This document shows positions 11,531-24,672 of a stretch of 64,000 nucleotides of DNA, piece by piece. Source of the DNA: Muscardinus avellanarius (taxonomy: Eukaryota > Chordata > Mammalia > Rodentia > Gliridae); contig OY726557.1 of the NCBI GenBank assembly GCA_963383645.1, positions 131,095,251-131,159,250 on the forward strand. The letters are read 5' to 3'. The position numbers were made by a program, and so were the translations under genes. The first letter of the stretch is position 1. Each line of letters begins with the position of its first letter. Under the pieces are notes generated by a model, which did not search any database, had not been told where the DNA came from, and saw nothing but the letters and a program-made list of their open reading frames with translations.

Positions 11531-12656
11531 TCTTATATGTCATTTTCTATGTGTTAATTTTTTTTATTATTAGGAGAGAGAATGGGCTGATGAAGGAAAC
11601 CATGGTATTTGGGGGAACGATAAGTTTGATCTTGGAGTCTCAACTAACGTGGAGAAGTCTAGAGGTCTAACTGACTGGGGTGGAGCCAGAGGCCCAAGGT
11701 CAAGTTCAATCTTGAAGACTTTGTGGCTGATGCTGATGGTTGATGAAGAAAGGGACATCTGGAATGAGTACAGTATACAGAAGCTTGTTTGAAAATATCA
11801 ATTTTCTAAATCCTTAGGTAGGAGTTGAGGATTTAGCATTCATTTCATCTCTAGGCCAGGTATTCATTCTCAACCAGCCCCAAGGCCAAAGGAACAGCTG
11901 TATTCGGAATAGCCAAGCGCTCCAAAGTAATTTTCATCGGGTGTGTTTGTGAAAAGCTATAAAATAAATGATTGAATTGGGAGTTTGAGACAAGAGGGTG
12001 GTAGCTCTTACTTAAGGCTGCATAAAAGGGATTCAGGTTGGAAGAAAGAGATACCTTGGAATTGTTTGTTGAGTTTGCCCAAGTCAAATGAAGACCCTTT
12101 GTTCTGACCTCCTAGTGTTCAAAGGAATAAACATAGGAGTTAAGTACCAGAGAGACTTCAACTTAAATACTTAGCCCCAGAGAAAAAACAGAGTGGGAGG
12201 CAGAGAGGAAGAGAACAGAGTTAAATATTTTCTCTGAGCAGTGAAGAATGGACCCAGGCCCAGAACTATAATTCACGGGGCCTTAGATGAATCTCCAACT
12301 GCTTCAGCTGTCTCCACATCTGGGAGAGAATTGGCCAAGGGCTCCAGCAGTTGTGGAAGCCAGTGGATGATGGCAGCTCCATAGGTTAACGTTCACGGGG
12401 CACCCACAAGGCTCCCAAGGCTGCTGCCTGCCATCTGCAAACACAGCTTCCATGAAGACCAGATGAAATACACCTGGAACTTTTAGAAATCTATAACAGA
12501 TAATGATAAAGACATACAGAAAAATTAGTGAATCCATAAATCTCTTTTCATGTTGTGGTGTAAGACCTGATTTAAATTCTAGAGTGGTGAACCAATGATT
12601 TGTAGTATCGGATGTGAGCAATCAGGAGGTTCCTTCCAATCACTTTTCTTCCCATT
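11531..12656. other. Intergenic, nothing recognised
   Basis: Unique sequence. Short open frames lack homology and no gene is supported. Confidence 0.6.
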
Positions 12657-12671
12657 AAAATCTTGCTTTGA

Positions 12672-12863
12672 TGCCAGGCATGGTGGCGCACGCTTGTAAT
12701 CCCTGCACTTGGGAGGCTGAGACAGGAGGATCGCACATTCAAAGCTAGCCTCAGTTACCGAGCAAGGCTCTTGGCAACTTAGTGAGATCCTGTTTCCAAA
12801 TAAAAAATATAAAATAGGTCTGGGAGTTTAGCTCGAACGTAGAAAGCTCTGGGTTCCACCCCC

Positions 12864-12906
<43 letters not shown>

Positions 12907-12908
12907 AA
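12672..12908 (+). mobile_element. B1-ID SINE with (CA)n tail
   Basis: Sense copy. The tail ccacccccagtaac runs into (CA)18 at 12,869-12,904. AAAATCTTGCTT flanks it at 12,657-12,668 and 12,911-12,922. Confidence 0.93.
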
Positions 12909-13146
12909 ATAAAATCTTGCTTAGACCATAGTGACTACTCTTGCACTTGTTCTCTGCTTTTCTCCCGAATCCTTTTTTCTTGTTTTGGGGAGATCCCACA
13001 GGATGTCGTCCATAGGCCTTAATCAGTCACATAATATTTGATCTGAAAATGGTCTTAGGTATCTGTTATTGAGACCAGAGGTTCCAGATACAGTTTTCTG
13101 ATGGGAGATCTCTAATCTAGGATGATCCCTTCTCTCTCTTTCTCTT

Positions 13147-13366
13147 TTTGTGGTATTGGAGATGGAACCCAGGGCCATTCTATTTCCAAGCTACTACCAG
13201 AGGCTTTCTACCCCCTAGCCCTATTTTATTTTATTTTTTTAAAATTTTGAAACAGAGTCTCACTATGTTGCGGAGGATCTCACTAAGTTCCTGAGGCTGC
13301 GACCCCCCCTTCTGCTTCAGCCTCCCAAGTATTGACATTACAAGCATGTATCACCATATTCAGCTT
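13147..13366 (-). mobile_element. B1-ID SINE
   Basis: Antisense, diverged: tgtggtattggagatggaaccc at the left, tatcaccatattcagct at the right. Confidence 0.8.
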
Positions 13367-15339
13367 ATTCCTTCTTTTTTGATGAGAAAATTCAGAGCCC
13401 AAGAATTAGGTTAGTGATGGAAATGGAAGGTAGATCCTGAGTTCTTCCAGCTTCTACTAAAGTGCTCTCTGGATACTATATTAGCATATTCCTCCATCCT
13501 CAAATCCTGGTTAGAAAACCCTGGCAAAAGAGCTTGAATGGTAGGTTCCCAAGAGGGAAGAGACAAGTGTCCCGTAAATGAATGCACATAGAACTTTGGG
13601 TGCAGTGTTTGGAGCATAGTGTGATATGCATCAGTGCCTTTGAATACCAGGTGGCCAGTTTTTATGCTCAGGAATGAGATTGGCTGCCTATGCTTGGGGA
13701 AGAGGAATTGAGGTACTTGGGTGGAAACAAGGCTTTGTCTCCCTGGACTTGCCATCTGAATTGACATGCTGCAGGCCTTGCCCAGACCCATTGACCAAAA
13801 GGAAAGTAAAATGTGATTGGAAACCTTGTAATTCACCGTTAAAACTGCTGGGTGTAGGAAAACAATCACGTGCCCTAGATAAATGACCTATCACTGCTCT
13901 TGGTTGTCTGAGTTGCTGTTTAATTGGAGGCCCTCTCTGAACACGCAGGGCCTTTGTAAACTAGAACTCCCTGTGTCTGCACACAATCCTCCCATATGGT
14001 ACTCTCCCTTTCATTTACAGAGAATAAACACCCATCTCTTACTCATTCACATAATGATTTTCAGCTTCTTGTGTCTCAATTAAGGAGGGGCCCCAGGAGA
14101 TTTATAAGCATCTGTACATCTTCCTATTCCAAGGCCCTAGGGGCTCTTCTAAGAGTGGGTCTAGTATAGGAAGAAGATAATGGGCAAAAACTGCTCTTCA
14201 CTAATGGACCAGTTCCGGCTTTTTCCTTTCCTTCCACAACAGAGTTGTTTACTTGAGCAGTCACTTCTCTAAGAAAACTACCAACTCCTTCTGCTCTAGC
14301 CCCTTCATGCTTAAAGCCATTGCACATTGTCCTCTGCTATTTCTCCACTTGCAAATTCAACTCAGAGCCCTTCGGTTTTCCTTTCTTCTTTGTCAGAGAA
14401 AGAAGCGGCTTCTGCGGAGAGGTAAGGACAAACTTGAGATCTAGAGGCACACACGGGTCCTTAGGCTCTTCTCCAAAGTAGACGAGAACTTGTGCAGTCC
14501 TGTCTTCTCCACCTGTTTGGTACTCTGCCTCCCCCTCTCATGCCCAGTTTAATTCTTGGTCAAGGATCATCGTATAGACGATGCACTGCCTGATTGTTCA
14601 TCAATCCCTTGACCCCTCTCTGGCAGGAAGTCAACTTCTTTCTTGTTCCTGCAGCCCCAGCCCCTGCTCTCAATATTTTTCCAGGCATAGAGCGCTGGCA
14701 AACCTCTATCAAGGGCGCATCTTCCTCCCGAAGCCGTGATTGGCAGCATTTGCTATAATTGCACCAGAACCTATTTCAAGTGCCCATTGTGATGTCTGTG
14801 AACAGGATGTCAGATGGATGCTGCTTAGTGGTGTCTTCATTATGTTTCCACCCCCCTCTGTTCTTTTCCTGGGAACTCTAAGCTGTTGGAAGAGGGTTGG
14901 TGGTTTTGATGGCTCAAGACCGTAGACAATAATAAAGTAATTAGGAAGTGGTGGGTTTTGGACATTTATCAGCTTCATTTTAAAATATAATTTATTTAGT
15001 TGTGTGTATATTTAGTAATGGCTGTGTTTAACTGCTGGCTGGCAAAATTCCAGAAAACTTAACATTGTGGACCAGGCTATGCAGCACACCACTGAGCCCA
15101 GGGCAGAACTGGGGCCAGCGAGGCTCTGAGTTCCTGAAGGCTCTCAGGGTTTCTTGGAAGTTGCTCTTGAGGCAACAGGACATTTACAGGGGCAATTCCT
15201 AGTTCTGGGTCCTTTAGGGGACTTTGTGATTTAAGAAACAGCGGGGACGTTGTAACGGAGAATAAAACGGGCCTGGAAGAGGGGGTCTTCATTCCTAAAT
15301 TCTGATCCCAGCTGTCTTGAGGTTAGGGTTAGGCACAGG
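13367..15339. other. Intergenic upstream of ADAMTS15, nothing recognised
   Basis: Two kb without lineage-specific SINEs directly upstream of the promoter. No gene was found. It may include regulatory DNA, but no site is claimed. Confidence 0.5.
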
Positions 15340-15602
15340 TGACCCCCGCGGACAGAAGTTATTGGTGTTATCCACATCGCGGCATACCCCCGGGCAAAAT
15401 GCAAACCTAGACTCCAGCTCGGGTTTTCTCTGGCCAGCCCACGCCTCCGCCTCAGCTCAACGCCACTCCCTCCCAGCCAAGTGGCTCTCGGCTCTGGAGG
15501 CGGGACCGAGTTCTTCGGTGGCCCCCGGAGGCTGCGAGCTCTGGGAGGCTGAGAGGGTGGAGAGGGGAGGGGCGCTGACTGGGCAGTCCAAAGAGGAGGG
15601 GG

Positions 15603-15640
15603 CCTTTAATAGGCTCGCCCAGCGACTGGTTTGCTGCGCC
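15603..15640 (+). promoter_or_regulatory. ADAMTS15: Candidate core promoter with TATA-like TTTAATA
   Basis: A TTTAATA motif at about 15,605-15,611 lies between GC-box-like purine tracts (ggaggggcg upstream) and a CpG-rich leader. A start about 30 bp downstream (near 15,635-15,640) would give a 5' UTR of about 335 nt with no upstream ATG. This is inferred from sequence only. Confidence 0.35.
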
Positions 15641-15973
15641 GCGAGTGGCTGAGGTTGCAAGAAGCCGCCTGGCACCTCCCGCCAGTTCACCGCTGCAAAT
15701 TTTCGTCCTTGCACTTGACAGCGATTGTACTTAAGCTCTCAGGGCGCTCCTAGCTTGGAAAGGCACTGGCGGGAGGCGCGGGCTGCCGGGTGCAGGCTCG
15801 CGGCTCTGGGAGGCGTCTCTCTGCCTTGGTTGGCTCTCCTTTGGGGGAGCTGCGGGCTGTCCTGGAGCATCGGTGATTCTGGTGTGTGGGCTGCAAAGAG
15901 ACTGTGCCGGCGGCTGGGAAGACCGGCCGAGCCCCTTCCTAGAGCGCGGCGGTGCGCTGCCCTGCCCGGCGCC
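15641..15973 (+). other. ADAMTS15: Probable ADAMTS15 5' UTR
   Basis: This GC-rich leader has no ATG in any frame. The main frame is open back to a TGA at 15,716, as can happen by chance in GC-rich DNA. The 5' boundary is uncertain. Confidence 0.5.
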
Positions 15974-16930
15974 ATGCTTCTGCTGGTTATCCTAACCTCG
16001 GCTCTAGCCGGGCGACCTGCAGGCGGCTCCAAGTCAGAGCAGGAGGTGGTCGTTCCCATCCGACTGGACCCGGACATCAACGGCCGCCACTACTACCGGC
16101 CGAGTCCCGAGGACTCCGGGGATCAGGGATTCATTTTTCAGATCACAGCATTTCAGGAGGACTTTTACCTACACCTGACGCCGGACGCTCAGTTCTTGGC
16201 TCCCGCCTTTGCCACTGAGTATCTGGGCTTCCCGCACCAGGGGCTCACGGGCAGTTCTCCAGACCTGCGACGCTGTTTCTACTCCGGGAACGTGAACGCC
16301 GAGCCAGACTCGTTTGCGGCCGTGAGCCTCTGTGGGGGGATTCGCGGAGCCTTCGGCTACCGGGGCGCCGAGTATGTCATTAGCCCGATGCCCAACTCCA
16401 GCGCGCCCGCGGCGCAGCGCAGCGGCCACCGCGCACACCTCATCCAGCGCCGTGGTACTCCCGGGGGGCCTTCCGGGGACCCCACCTCCCGCTGCGGGGT
16501 GGCCTCGGGCTGGAACCCTGCCATCCTGCGGGCCCTGGACCCTTACAAGCTGCAGCAGACGGGCTTGGGAGAGAGCCAGAGCCGGCGCAGGTCCGGGCGC
16601 GCCAAGCGCTTCGTGTCTATCCCACGGTACGTGGAGACGCTGCTGGTGGCGGATGAGTCCATGGTCAAGTTCCACGGCGCGGACTTGGAGCATTATCTGC
16701 TGATGCTGCTGGCCACGGCAGCGCGACTCTACCGCCATCCCAGCATCCTCAACCCCATCAACATCGTCGTGGTCAAGATGCTGCTGCTTGGAGACCGTGA
16801 CGCTGGGCCCAAGGTCACGAGCAACGCGGCCCTGACCCTGCGCAACTTCTGCGCCTGGCAGAAGAAGCTGAACAAAGTGAGCGACAAGCATCCCGAGTAC
16901 TGGGACACCGCCATCCTCTTCACCAGGCAG
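15974..16930 (+). CDS. ADAMTS15: ADAMTS15 coding exon 1 (residues 1-319)
   Basis: The chosen ATG at 15,974 is the first ATG of any frame after about 15,640. It sits in a GGCGCCATGC context and is followed at once by a hydrophobic signal peptide ([13 protein letters not shown]). The exon covers the prodomain and the first half of the protease. C174 lies in an SRCGV cysteine-switch motif, an N-glycosylation sequon is at N141, and RAKR (209-212) is the furin-type processing site before [11 protein letters not shown]. The exon ends at ILFTRQ with donor gtgagt at 16,931 in phase 0. Confidence 0.97.
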
Positions 16931-19900
16931 GTGAGTTATCTGTCACTGCTTTGGAACCAGTTAGCCCCATTCTCTTAGGGTCACCGTTCTTATCTCTCTA
17001 AGTCCTTGTGCCGCGCAGTGTGCCCGAGTTTAAATTCCGTCGACCTCTTCCAACTCCAACTTTCTTTGCAATGTCCAGGAAGCGCCCTCTCCTAGGCTCC
17101 GCGGGGCTCCGGCTCACGTGCATCTGGGCGGCTGGAGCGGAGCCTGCTTCTTCCGAAGGTGTTGGCCTGCCTTGGCCAATCAGCGCCTCCTGGATCGGGC
17201 GCCGAGGGGCCGTTACCCAGGAAGTTGCCGCCCCGGAGCCCCAGTTTGCTTTCAAGGCCGATAGGAGGCGCTTTGAGGTTGGTGTTGGAAAGGGCGGGAA
17301 TATCCGCCGCTAATGGTATGGGGCGTCTCAGTCCTCTCCCACACTCCCTTAGAGGCTTCTTCTTTTCCCTGGCTGTAGAATCCGAAGGTGATCCAAGGTC
17401 AGCACCTGCTACATTTCTCGCGGGTAAAATGTTATCCTTTCTCTGCCCTGGACCTGGAAAATCTGGATTGGGATGAAGGGAATCATTGGCATATTAGGTG
17501 GGTTGCAGTGAGAGGCCAAGTGCATACTGGGAGCATCCCTCCCTCCTTGCTGCTTCTCCCACACCCTTTTCTGCTGGATCTTGTCCAGGGGATTGCAGAT
17601 CATTCGGAGCGGGCAGTTTAGTTTAGGACACCTGTTTGGAGTTGGGACTGTTTCACTTGGAGCTGAGCTGGGAAAATCTCTTCCAATATTCCCGGATCCT
17701 TGTTAGCAAAGGGTGACCCATTCGCCCAGCTGTAAGCTGCAGAGCAGAGCAGGCAAGATTGCTCATGTTCTGAACTCACTAGAATTCCTCTGACCCCACT
17801 TGAGTGCAGGGCTCCAGCTTTTTTCCTTGCTGCAGTGGGAGTGATGCGCTTAGTCAGGAGCACTTGGAGTCTCCAGCTGTAGGGCTGGAAAGATACTGAG
17901 TGCTGGGATTAGCGATGGATCTAGACCAGGAAAGCAGCTATGCCTTTTCCAGGTCTTTACCTGATATTCTATTTCGAAGAAGCTATGAATCTGTGAACAT
18001 TTAGATTTGGAGGTGTTGACGTGGTTGGACACTATGAAGGTTCTGGATTCTTGAAATCTGTCAGATGCAGAAGACTGGGAGGAAAAGGGCCGTCCAGATG
18101 CCCTGTTGTTCTGACTTTGGGGGCTGCGGCTCGAATCCCTGCCTCGTTCTTGTTTTGTCATTAGCGTAACCACAGTGTTCTGGCGATGGCACAGAATCCT
18201 TGGTTACCTCTGGGGCGCTCACTCCCTGCTGTTTCCAAATGGCTACTCAAAGCTGGTCTGGCGCCCACGGGCTGGAGCTGGAGTCTTCCACAGTAACCCA
18301 TTTGGCACAGTTAGTCCCTTGCTAGAGTTGAACTTCCTCCTTTCCCAGCCGTCTTCTCCTCCCACCACCTGGTTTCTCTAGGGAGGTCTTTGGCCAGAGC
18401 TTTGTTTCCTTTCGCTCATACTTCCAACTGAGGTCTGTGGAGCGGCCACTGCCCAGCCCCGACAAGCTCTGCCTGAATCACAGAGAAACTGCAAAGGAGG
18501 TGGCTTCGACTTCTTCACACAGACCTGCTCTGCAGCCAGATTGCTGGGGGAAAGGAAATAAAGGCCAAGCACGGGATATTTTAATGGTCAAAGCAGCTGT
18601 TGCCCCATTTGCCACCCAGGATGCCGTTGTGGAGGTCACTCACTGGCTCTAAAGTAAAGTGTCCGCTGCCTCGTGGTTCAGGCACTAGTGGCTGACTTTT
18701 GGGACCAGTCCTAGGAAGAGGAGTCCCACTGGGAATCTGGGCCATACCACCCCAAGGCTTGCGTCTTTTGAAGAAGAAGCAATCAAACAGCATGACAGCT
18801 TCTGTTTCTCAGTGCTGTGCTGGACCCCCGGGGGCCGTGTTGTCATGCATAATGGGTACAAGATGCATGACCACTCGGGTCAGAAGCAGGGACGTGCAAG
18901 ATGTGACTTTTAGAAGTTGTTTGCCCCTTAGGCGTCTAGAGAGCAAAACCAGAAAGCAGGGAGGCTGTGTTGGCATGTCCATCATCAAGGTATGTTGTCA
19001 TGTGTGTGTCGTGTTTTGGGTAAACATCTTGCCCCCACCTCCTCACCAGCCCAAACTTCTGGGCCTGCTGCATTCTCAGAGTCTTAGCAACTTCTCATTC
19101 CTGAACTCCCCAGGGGAAGGTACGGTGTTGGATGAGAACACGAGCAAACAGCTGCTTCTTCTAGACTAAGGCAGATGTGGTTCCTTCCAGGAACCTTAAC
19201 TCTCTGGAAGGGAGAATACATTGATCATCCAACAAGCATTTTGACAATCTGAGGCATTTGTGCAAAGATTTAGAGTGAGTTCGTGGAAAAAGGGTGCACA
19301 TCTGATTTTTGCAAAGCAAGCAGCCTCCAGGCTTATAACAGTGGGGTGAGGTCAGTCCAAGACTGGAACAAGGATCGGCCCAGAAACAGAGCCAGAGTCT
19401 TTCTCATTTATTTCTACGAAGAGAAAAGATTCTCTGGTTTCTCACTGCATCGGGCAGCAGGCACCAGGTATTTACTGCGGAGACTCAGTAGGTCCTCATT
19501 TGCTGATTTCTCTATCTTTAGATCCAATGCCCCTGCTGTTTAGGTGACCCTTTGTGGTAGAATGGCTCTCATTCATTTATGGAGCATCTACTATTTCTAG
19601 GCACTGTTCAGGACTGTAGAGCTCCACATATAAGATGTGGCCTGGGGCCCTCAGGAATTAGCTGTGTGGCCAGGAGCAACTAACTACAGTACTGTGTGCT
19701 AAGTGCCAGGATTGTTGCACAGAGCCATCCCTGTGGGAAGCCATGGGGGGGTCATTCTCCTCCCCAGGAGCCGAGGATGCTTCCCCAGAGCAAGGCTGCA
19801 GGGAGGGCACTGAGGACTAGGAGCTGGTAGGGTGGGGAGGGGAGCTTGTTTTCTAGGGTGCAGGACACACGCTTCTCCTTCCACCATCTGTTTTGCTATT

Positions 19901-22900
19901 TGCGACATTTCCTCTTTTGAGATGACTTCATTTTCATATTTTATGACTTGGAGTTCATGTTTTTTCTGCCTGCTTGTTCTTTATTTCCCCCATTATGTTG
20001 CAGTATCACTCTATGCCATACTTCTTTCCCTTCTCCTCTTACTCTTTGCTTCTCCCTCCTTTGGGATTATACAGGTGGGCTTTTCTTCCCTTATTTTCTC
20101 CATTTGTATCTGTGGGTCTTACAGTTCCACACTCGGCACCGCTCTTCCTTCTCGCGTTGGCCTGGAGTGGCACCATGCGGAGCAGGGCAGCATTCTGGAA
20201 CCTCCTGAGACGCGGAGGCCAGGGCTTTCTAGAATGAAGCACTTGTAAACTGAAAGCAGATTGAGTTCAGACTGAAAAATACAAATAGTAAAATGATGAG
20301 ATGCATTTTACATGTATCTTCCAATATAATAAAAAGGAATTATGTTTTCAGGATCTTTTTAAAGTTAAGCCTTGGAAGATATTGGGGCGGAGGGGCCATC
20401 TGAATACATCTTTTTGTGGCACTGGAGATGGAACTCAGGGGCCTTTTATCTCTAGTCTACACTCCCAGACCCATTTTATTATTTTTTTAAATTTGGAAAC
20501 AGGGTCTTGCTAAGTTGCTGAGAACCTTACTAAGTTGTTGAAGTTGGCTTTGAACCTGTGATCTTCCTGTCTCAGTCCCCTAAGTACTGACATTATAAGT
20601 GAGCACCACCACGCCTGGCTCCTGAAGACTGTATTTAATAGTTTGTCATTCTTGTTTACTACATGGAATTGCACCATGACTCCTAGACAGAGAGTGAGAG
20701 GGGAAGGAGTAGAATATGGTGATTCCCTGATGATCATAGGGTGAGGACTCTTTCTGTTGTTTCCCTACATCAAACAAGTAAGCCTGGTATTAATGGCAGA
20801 AAATGGGGGAGAGGAGTGGAGGATATTATTCCTTTTTTTTTAATGGGGGTTGGGTGGGATCTCTATGTTATCCAGGCCAGTCTCGAGTCCCTGGCTTAAG
20901 TTATCTTCCTGTTTCAAAGTCTAGCTGGAACTACAGGCATGCCTCACCTTGCCTCGCTTTGCTTCTTTTTTAATCACTGGTTTATTTAAGAAGGCAAGTG
21001 AGATTTTCTCCTTCCTTAGGTCTCATTCTGCACCTTCTTCAAAATTCTGTGTGGTTATTTCTCTCTCTCCCTTAGCACTTCCCCCGACCTTGTCTTGACC
21101 CCTTGATTTGGTCACATGGTACAAGGGAAAGCACACAGGCTTGAAGTGGGGCACAGTTGAGTTTGAATCCTGGCACTTGAACTTCCCAGCAATGGACAGT
21201 GAATGAGTCAGCTATTTGAAGGTTCACTTTCCTCATCCTTAGAAGGAGGCTGACGATGATGACACGCTACCTAACTCCCGGGGCTCTTTCGAGGATGTAT
21301 TACCCACCAATCCAGAAGAGCTATCTAATGATAGTATTATCGGCACCTTAGTAGTCACTAAAGATAGGTTTTTTTGTTGAATAATTACCTAAGATTCCGT
21401 GCCAGAATCTGAACTAGGGGAAGCCCTCGATTTAAAGCTTTCTGTCCTGTTGTTCTTATAAATACACGTCACGCTTGTGTGATTACATACTCCTGTGTTT
21501 GTGTGGACACCATGGGTGCCAGCATTTGCCATTCTGGCTGATGGAAAGCAGGGACCTCTCTCTCTCTTTCTGTAGTCCGGGCCTCTGCATCTGGTCCTGC
21601 AGTAAGTTGCATGGAAGGAAGGTGTATGCAACAGCGCAGGGCCTGCCTGTGGCTGCGGGCGCTGAGGTAGTTTTGCCTGCCTGCTTGCCTGCCTGGGGAT
21701 CATTAATCCACCTTTCAGGCTGTCAGGCTGCAGGGTTGGGAGAGGGAGTCTTAGGTTCTTTTGGCATTGCTTCTTGGCTCTTTGCCATTAGGCTTTGCCC
21801 TGGGGAAAGGCGAAGTCCCAGAGAGGAGCGTGTTGAATCTGTCCCAGAGTCAGCAGACAGGGTGCAGAGCAGTGACGGGGTCAGTGTGTCAATGCAGGTG
21901 TGGGGCAAGGAGCCAGGGACTTGCTCAACAACACGCTGCTCTCAGCACTTAATCCTGTTTCTTTCTCCCCACGACTTTCCTCACTTTCAAGCACTGGCTT
22001 GCTCTCTGGCGAGGGGGTAGGACAGGGTGGGCAATCTTACCCTCTTGAGATTCCTCAGTGCCTTCATTCTTGGGGTGAACGTTTACCACAAGTAGTAGAG
22101 AATTTTGGTTAGAGTCTGGCCCTGAGGCGACATCGCCTAGATTTCAACCCTTACTCTTCCTCCTCCCTCTTGGTCTAAACTAGGGCTCACTGTGTCACCC
22201 TGGGCTAGTTACTTGCCTTTTATTGGTCTGTTTCACCAAATGGGGCCTTATAATGGCATCTCCCCTAAAGCTGTTATGAGGATTAAATGAGAGAATCCAG
22301 GGAAAGCTTTTGGAACAGTCTCTAGCATGTAGTAGCAACCCAATAAATGCTAGCTCTCATCATTAAATAGTTGGTAGGTAGGTACTGGGGCTTGAACCCT
22401 GGGGCATTCTTCTTGCAAGCTACACTCCCACCTTTTAATTTTTTTGTTTTGAAACAGTCTCACTAGGTTTCTGAGGGTCCTGATAAGTTGCTGAGGCTGG
22501 CCTTGAACCTGTGACTCTTCTGTCTCAGCTTCCCAAATACTAGGACTATAGGCATGTGCCACCATACCTGGCTAGGTACCCTCTTTTTTTTTTTTTTTGT
22601 GGTACTGGGGTTCCTGGAAACTCTTCTACCTCCGGGCTACACTCCCAGACCTATTTTATTTTTGGAAACAGGGTCTCTTAAGCCAGCGCGGCTGGTTTTG
22701 AACCTGCCTGATCCTACTGTCTCCGCCTCCCAAGCGCGGGGATTACAAGCGTGTGCCAAAAACGCACAGATCCCAGGCCTATTTTTATACTTTTTTATTT
22801 GGAAACAGGGTCTCTTAAGCCGGCAAGCTGGCTTCGAACCTGCCTGATCCTCCTGTCTCTGCCTCCCAAGCGCGGGGATTACAAGCGTGTGCCAGCACGC

Positions 22901-24641
22901 CCGGCTCCCAGACCTATTTTTATACTTTTTTATTTGGAAACAGGGTCTCTTAAGCCAGCAAGGCTGGCTTCGAACCTGCCTGATCCTCCTGTCTCCGCCT
23001 CCCAAGTGCTGGGATTACAAGTGTGCACCACCACGCCTGGCTAGGTACCCTCTTTTGAAGTGATGTTTCTAGAGAAAGTTTGGCTTTCTTGCAAGTTTTG
23101 GCTTCCTCTTCTTCACTGAAGTAATTCTTGTGGTTTTGGTTATTTATGTCTCTTGCAATAATACCATTTTGTACATCTGGAGGGTTTTATGTGCCAGTGA
23201 AACCAAATCTGCTAATAGAAGCAACTACCCTTCCAGGCTGTACTATCTGCTTCCCCACCAGGCAGACTTAGTCACACTGTCCAGGCACTAAACTGCTAGA
23301 TTTTTATTTCTTCTAGAAAACTGAAGCCCTCCTATCCTTGAGGATTACAAACAAATGGATTTGGGACTGGGCAAGAAAATGTTACATGGCAGAGATTCAA
23401 ATGGGAAGCAAGTTAAAGGGGCATAGTTATTACTAGCATAGGGTGCTTTTCACCTCTAATTATGGTATCCTAAGTAGGAAGGTATGATTCAGAGCAAAGG
23501 ACACTGCTGGATTGGCCTGGGTGTCCAAAGATGTGGATCCAGAATTCCATTTTTCTGTAATACTGGGGATTGAACTCAGGGGCATTCTACATCTAAGCTG
23601 TACCCAAAGCCCCCTTTTTAAAAAATTTTTTGAAACAGGGTCTCACTAGGTTGACAAGAGTCTCACTACTTCCTGAGGCTGGCCTTGAACCTGTGATGTT
23701 CCTGTCTCAGCCTCCCAAGTACTGGAATTACAGACCTGTGATACCATACCTAGCTCCAGGATCCCATTCTTCACTTAATAACTGTATGACCCTGGTCGTA
23801 TAATCTCAATTTACTGAGTCTCAGTTTCCTCATCTATAAAATGTGAAGGCAGTGCTGAAGCTTGGTGAGTATGATACTTGGGTGCTGTGATGGGACCATG
23901 AAGGCAATTCCTGGCTCTTGTGCCTAGGACTTCAATGTCAGCAGGAAGTCAGTTACCCAGAATGTGTATATTTTCTGCAGCATTAAAAAAATAGCTGGGT
24001 ACATGCTTGTAATCCCAGCGCTTGGGAGGCTGAGACAGGAGGATCGCACAGGTTCAAAGCCAGCCTCAGCTACTGAGAGAGGCTCTCAGCAACTTAGTGA
24101 GACCCAGTTTCTAAATAAAGTATAAAATAGGTCTGGGAGTATAGCCTGGAGGTAGAAAAGGTCCTGGGTTCTGCCCCCAGTACCCCCCCCCCCCACACAC
24201 ACACATACACCACACTAGCCGGGTGTGGTGAAACACGCTTTTAATCCTAGCATTCAAGAGGCTGATACCTGAGGGTCGCAGTTCACGGACAGCCTCAGCT
24301 ACTTAGGGAGGCCCTTTGCAACTCAGTGAGACCCTGTTTTAAAAAGCATAAAGAATAGCCGGGCGTGGTGACGCACGCTTGTAATCCCCGCGCTTGGGAG
24401 GCGGAGACAGGAGGATCGCACAGGTTCGAAGCCAGCCGCATTGACTTAAGAGACCCTGTTTCCAAATAAAAAAAGTATAAAAAATAGGTCTGGGAGTGTA
24501 ACCTGGAGGTAGAAGTATTTCCAGGAACCCCAGTACCACCACCAAAAAAAAAAAAAAAAGACTAAAAAAATAGGACCGGGGGTGTAGCTCAAAGCTAGAA
24601 TGCCCCTGGGTTCCATCCCCAGTACTGCAAAAATAAATACA

Positions 24642-24672
<31 letters not shown>

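Larger units (their letters stand above)
15340..17310 (+). promoter_or_regulatory. ADAMTS15: CpG island spanning ADAMTS15 promoter, exon 1 and start of intron 1
   Basis: Composition switches abruptly from AT-rich intergenic DNA to dense CpG near 15,340. It stays GC- and CpG-rich through exon 1 until about 17,310. This is the usual arrangement for the start of an ADAMTS gene, and it lacks the SINEs that crowd both flanks. Confidence 0.8.

Noticed and set aside
1..15339. Possible neighbouring ADAMTS8 promoter upstream
   Set aside because: In human the divergent ADAMTS8 lies nearby, but no second CpG island or ADAMTS8 exon is visible in the 15 kb upstream.
15725..15973. In-frame open sequence upstream of the ADAMTS15 ATG, possible non-AUG extension
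   Set aside because: There is no ATG, and the stop-free run is short and GC-rich. The signal peptide at the annotated ATG would be buried by an extension.
16169..16891. 240-codon open frame on the - strand opposite ADAMTS15 exon 1
   Set aside because: It mirrors a GC-rich coding exon, lacks any recognisable domain and is explained by codon bias on the sense strand.
19832..20248. 138-codon open frame in intron 1
   Set aside because: Hydrophobic, low-complexity translation of T-rich DNA with no recognised family and no splice support.
22588..23042. Regularly spaced repeats that could look like a CRISPR or satellite array
   Set aside because: The units are B1 SINE heads of about 130 bp with no spacers and a mammalian context.
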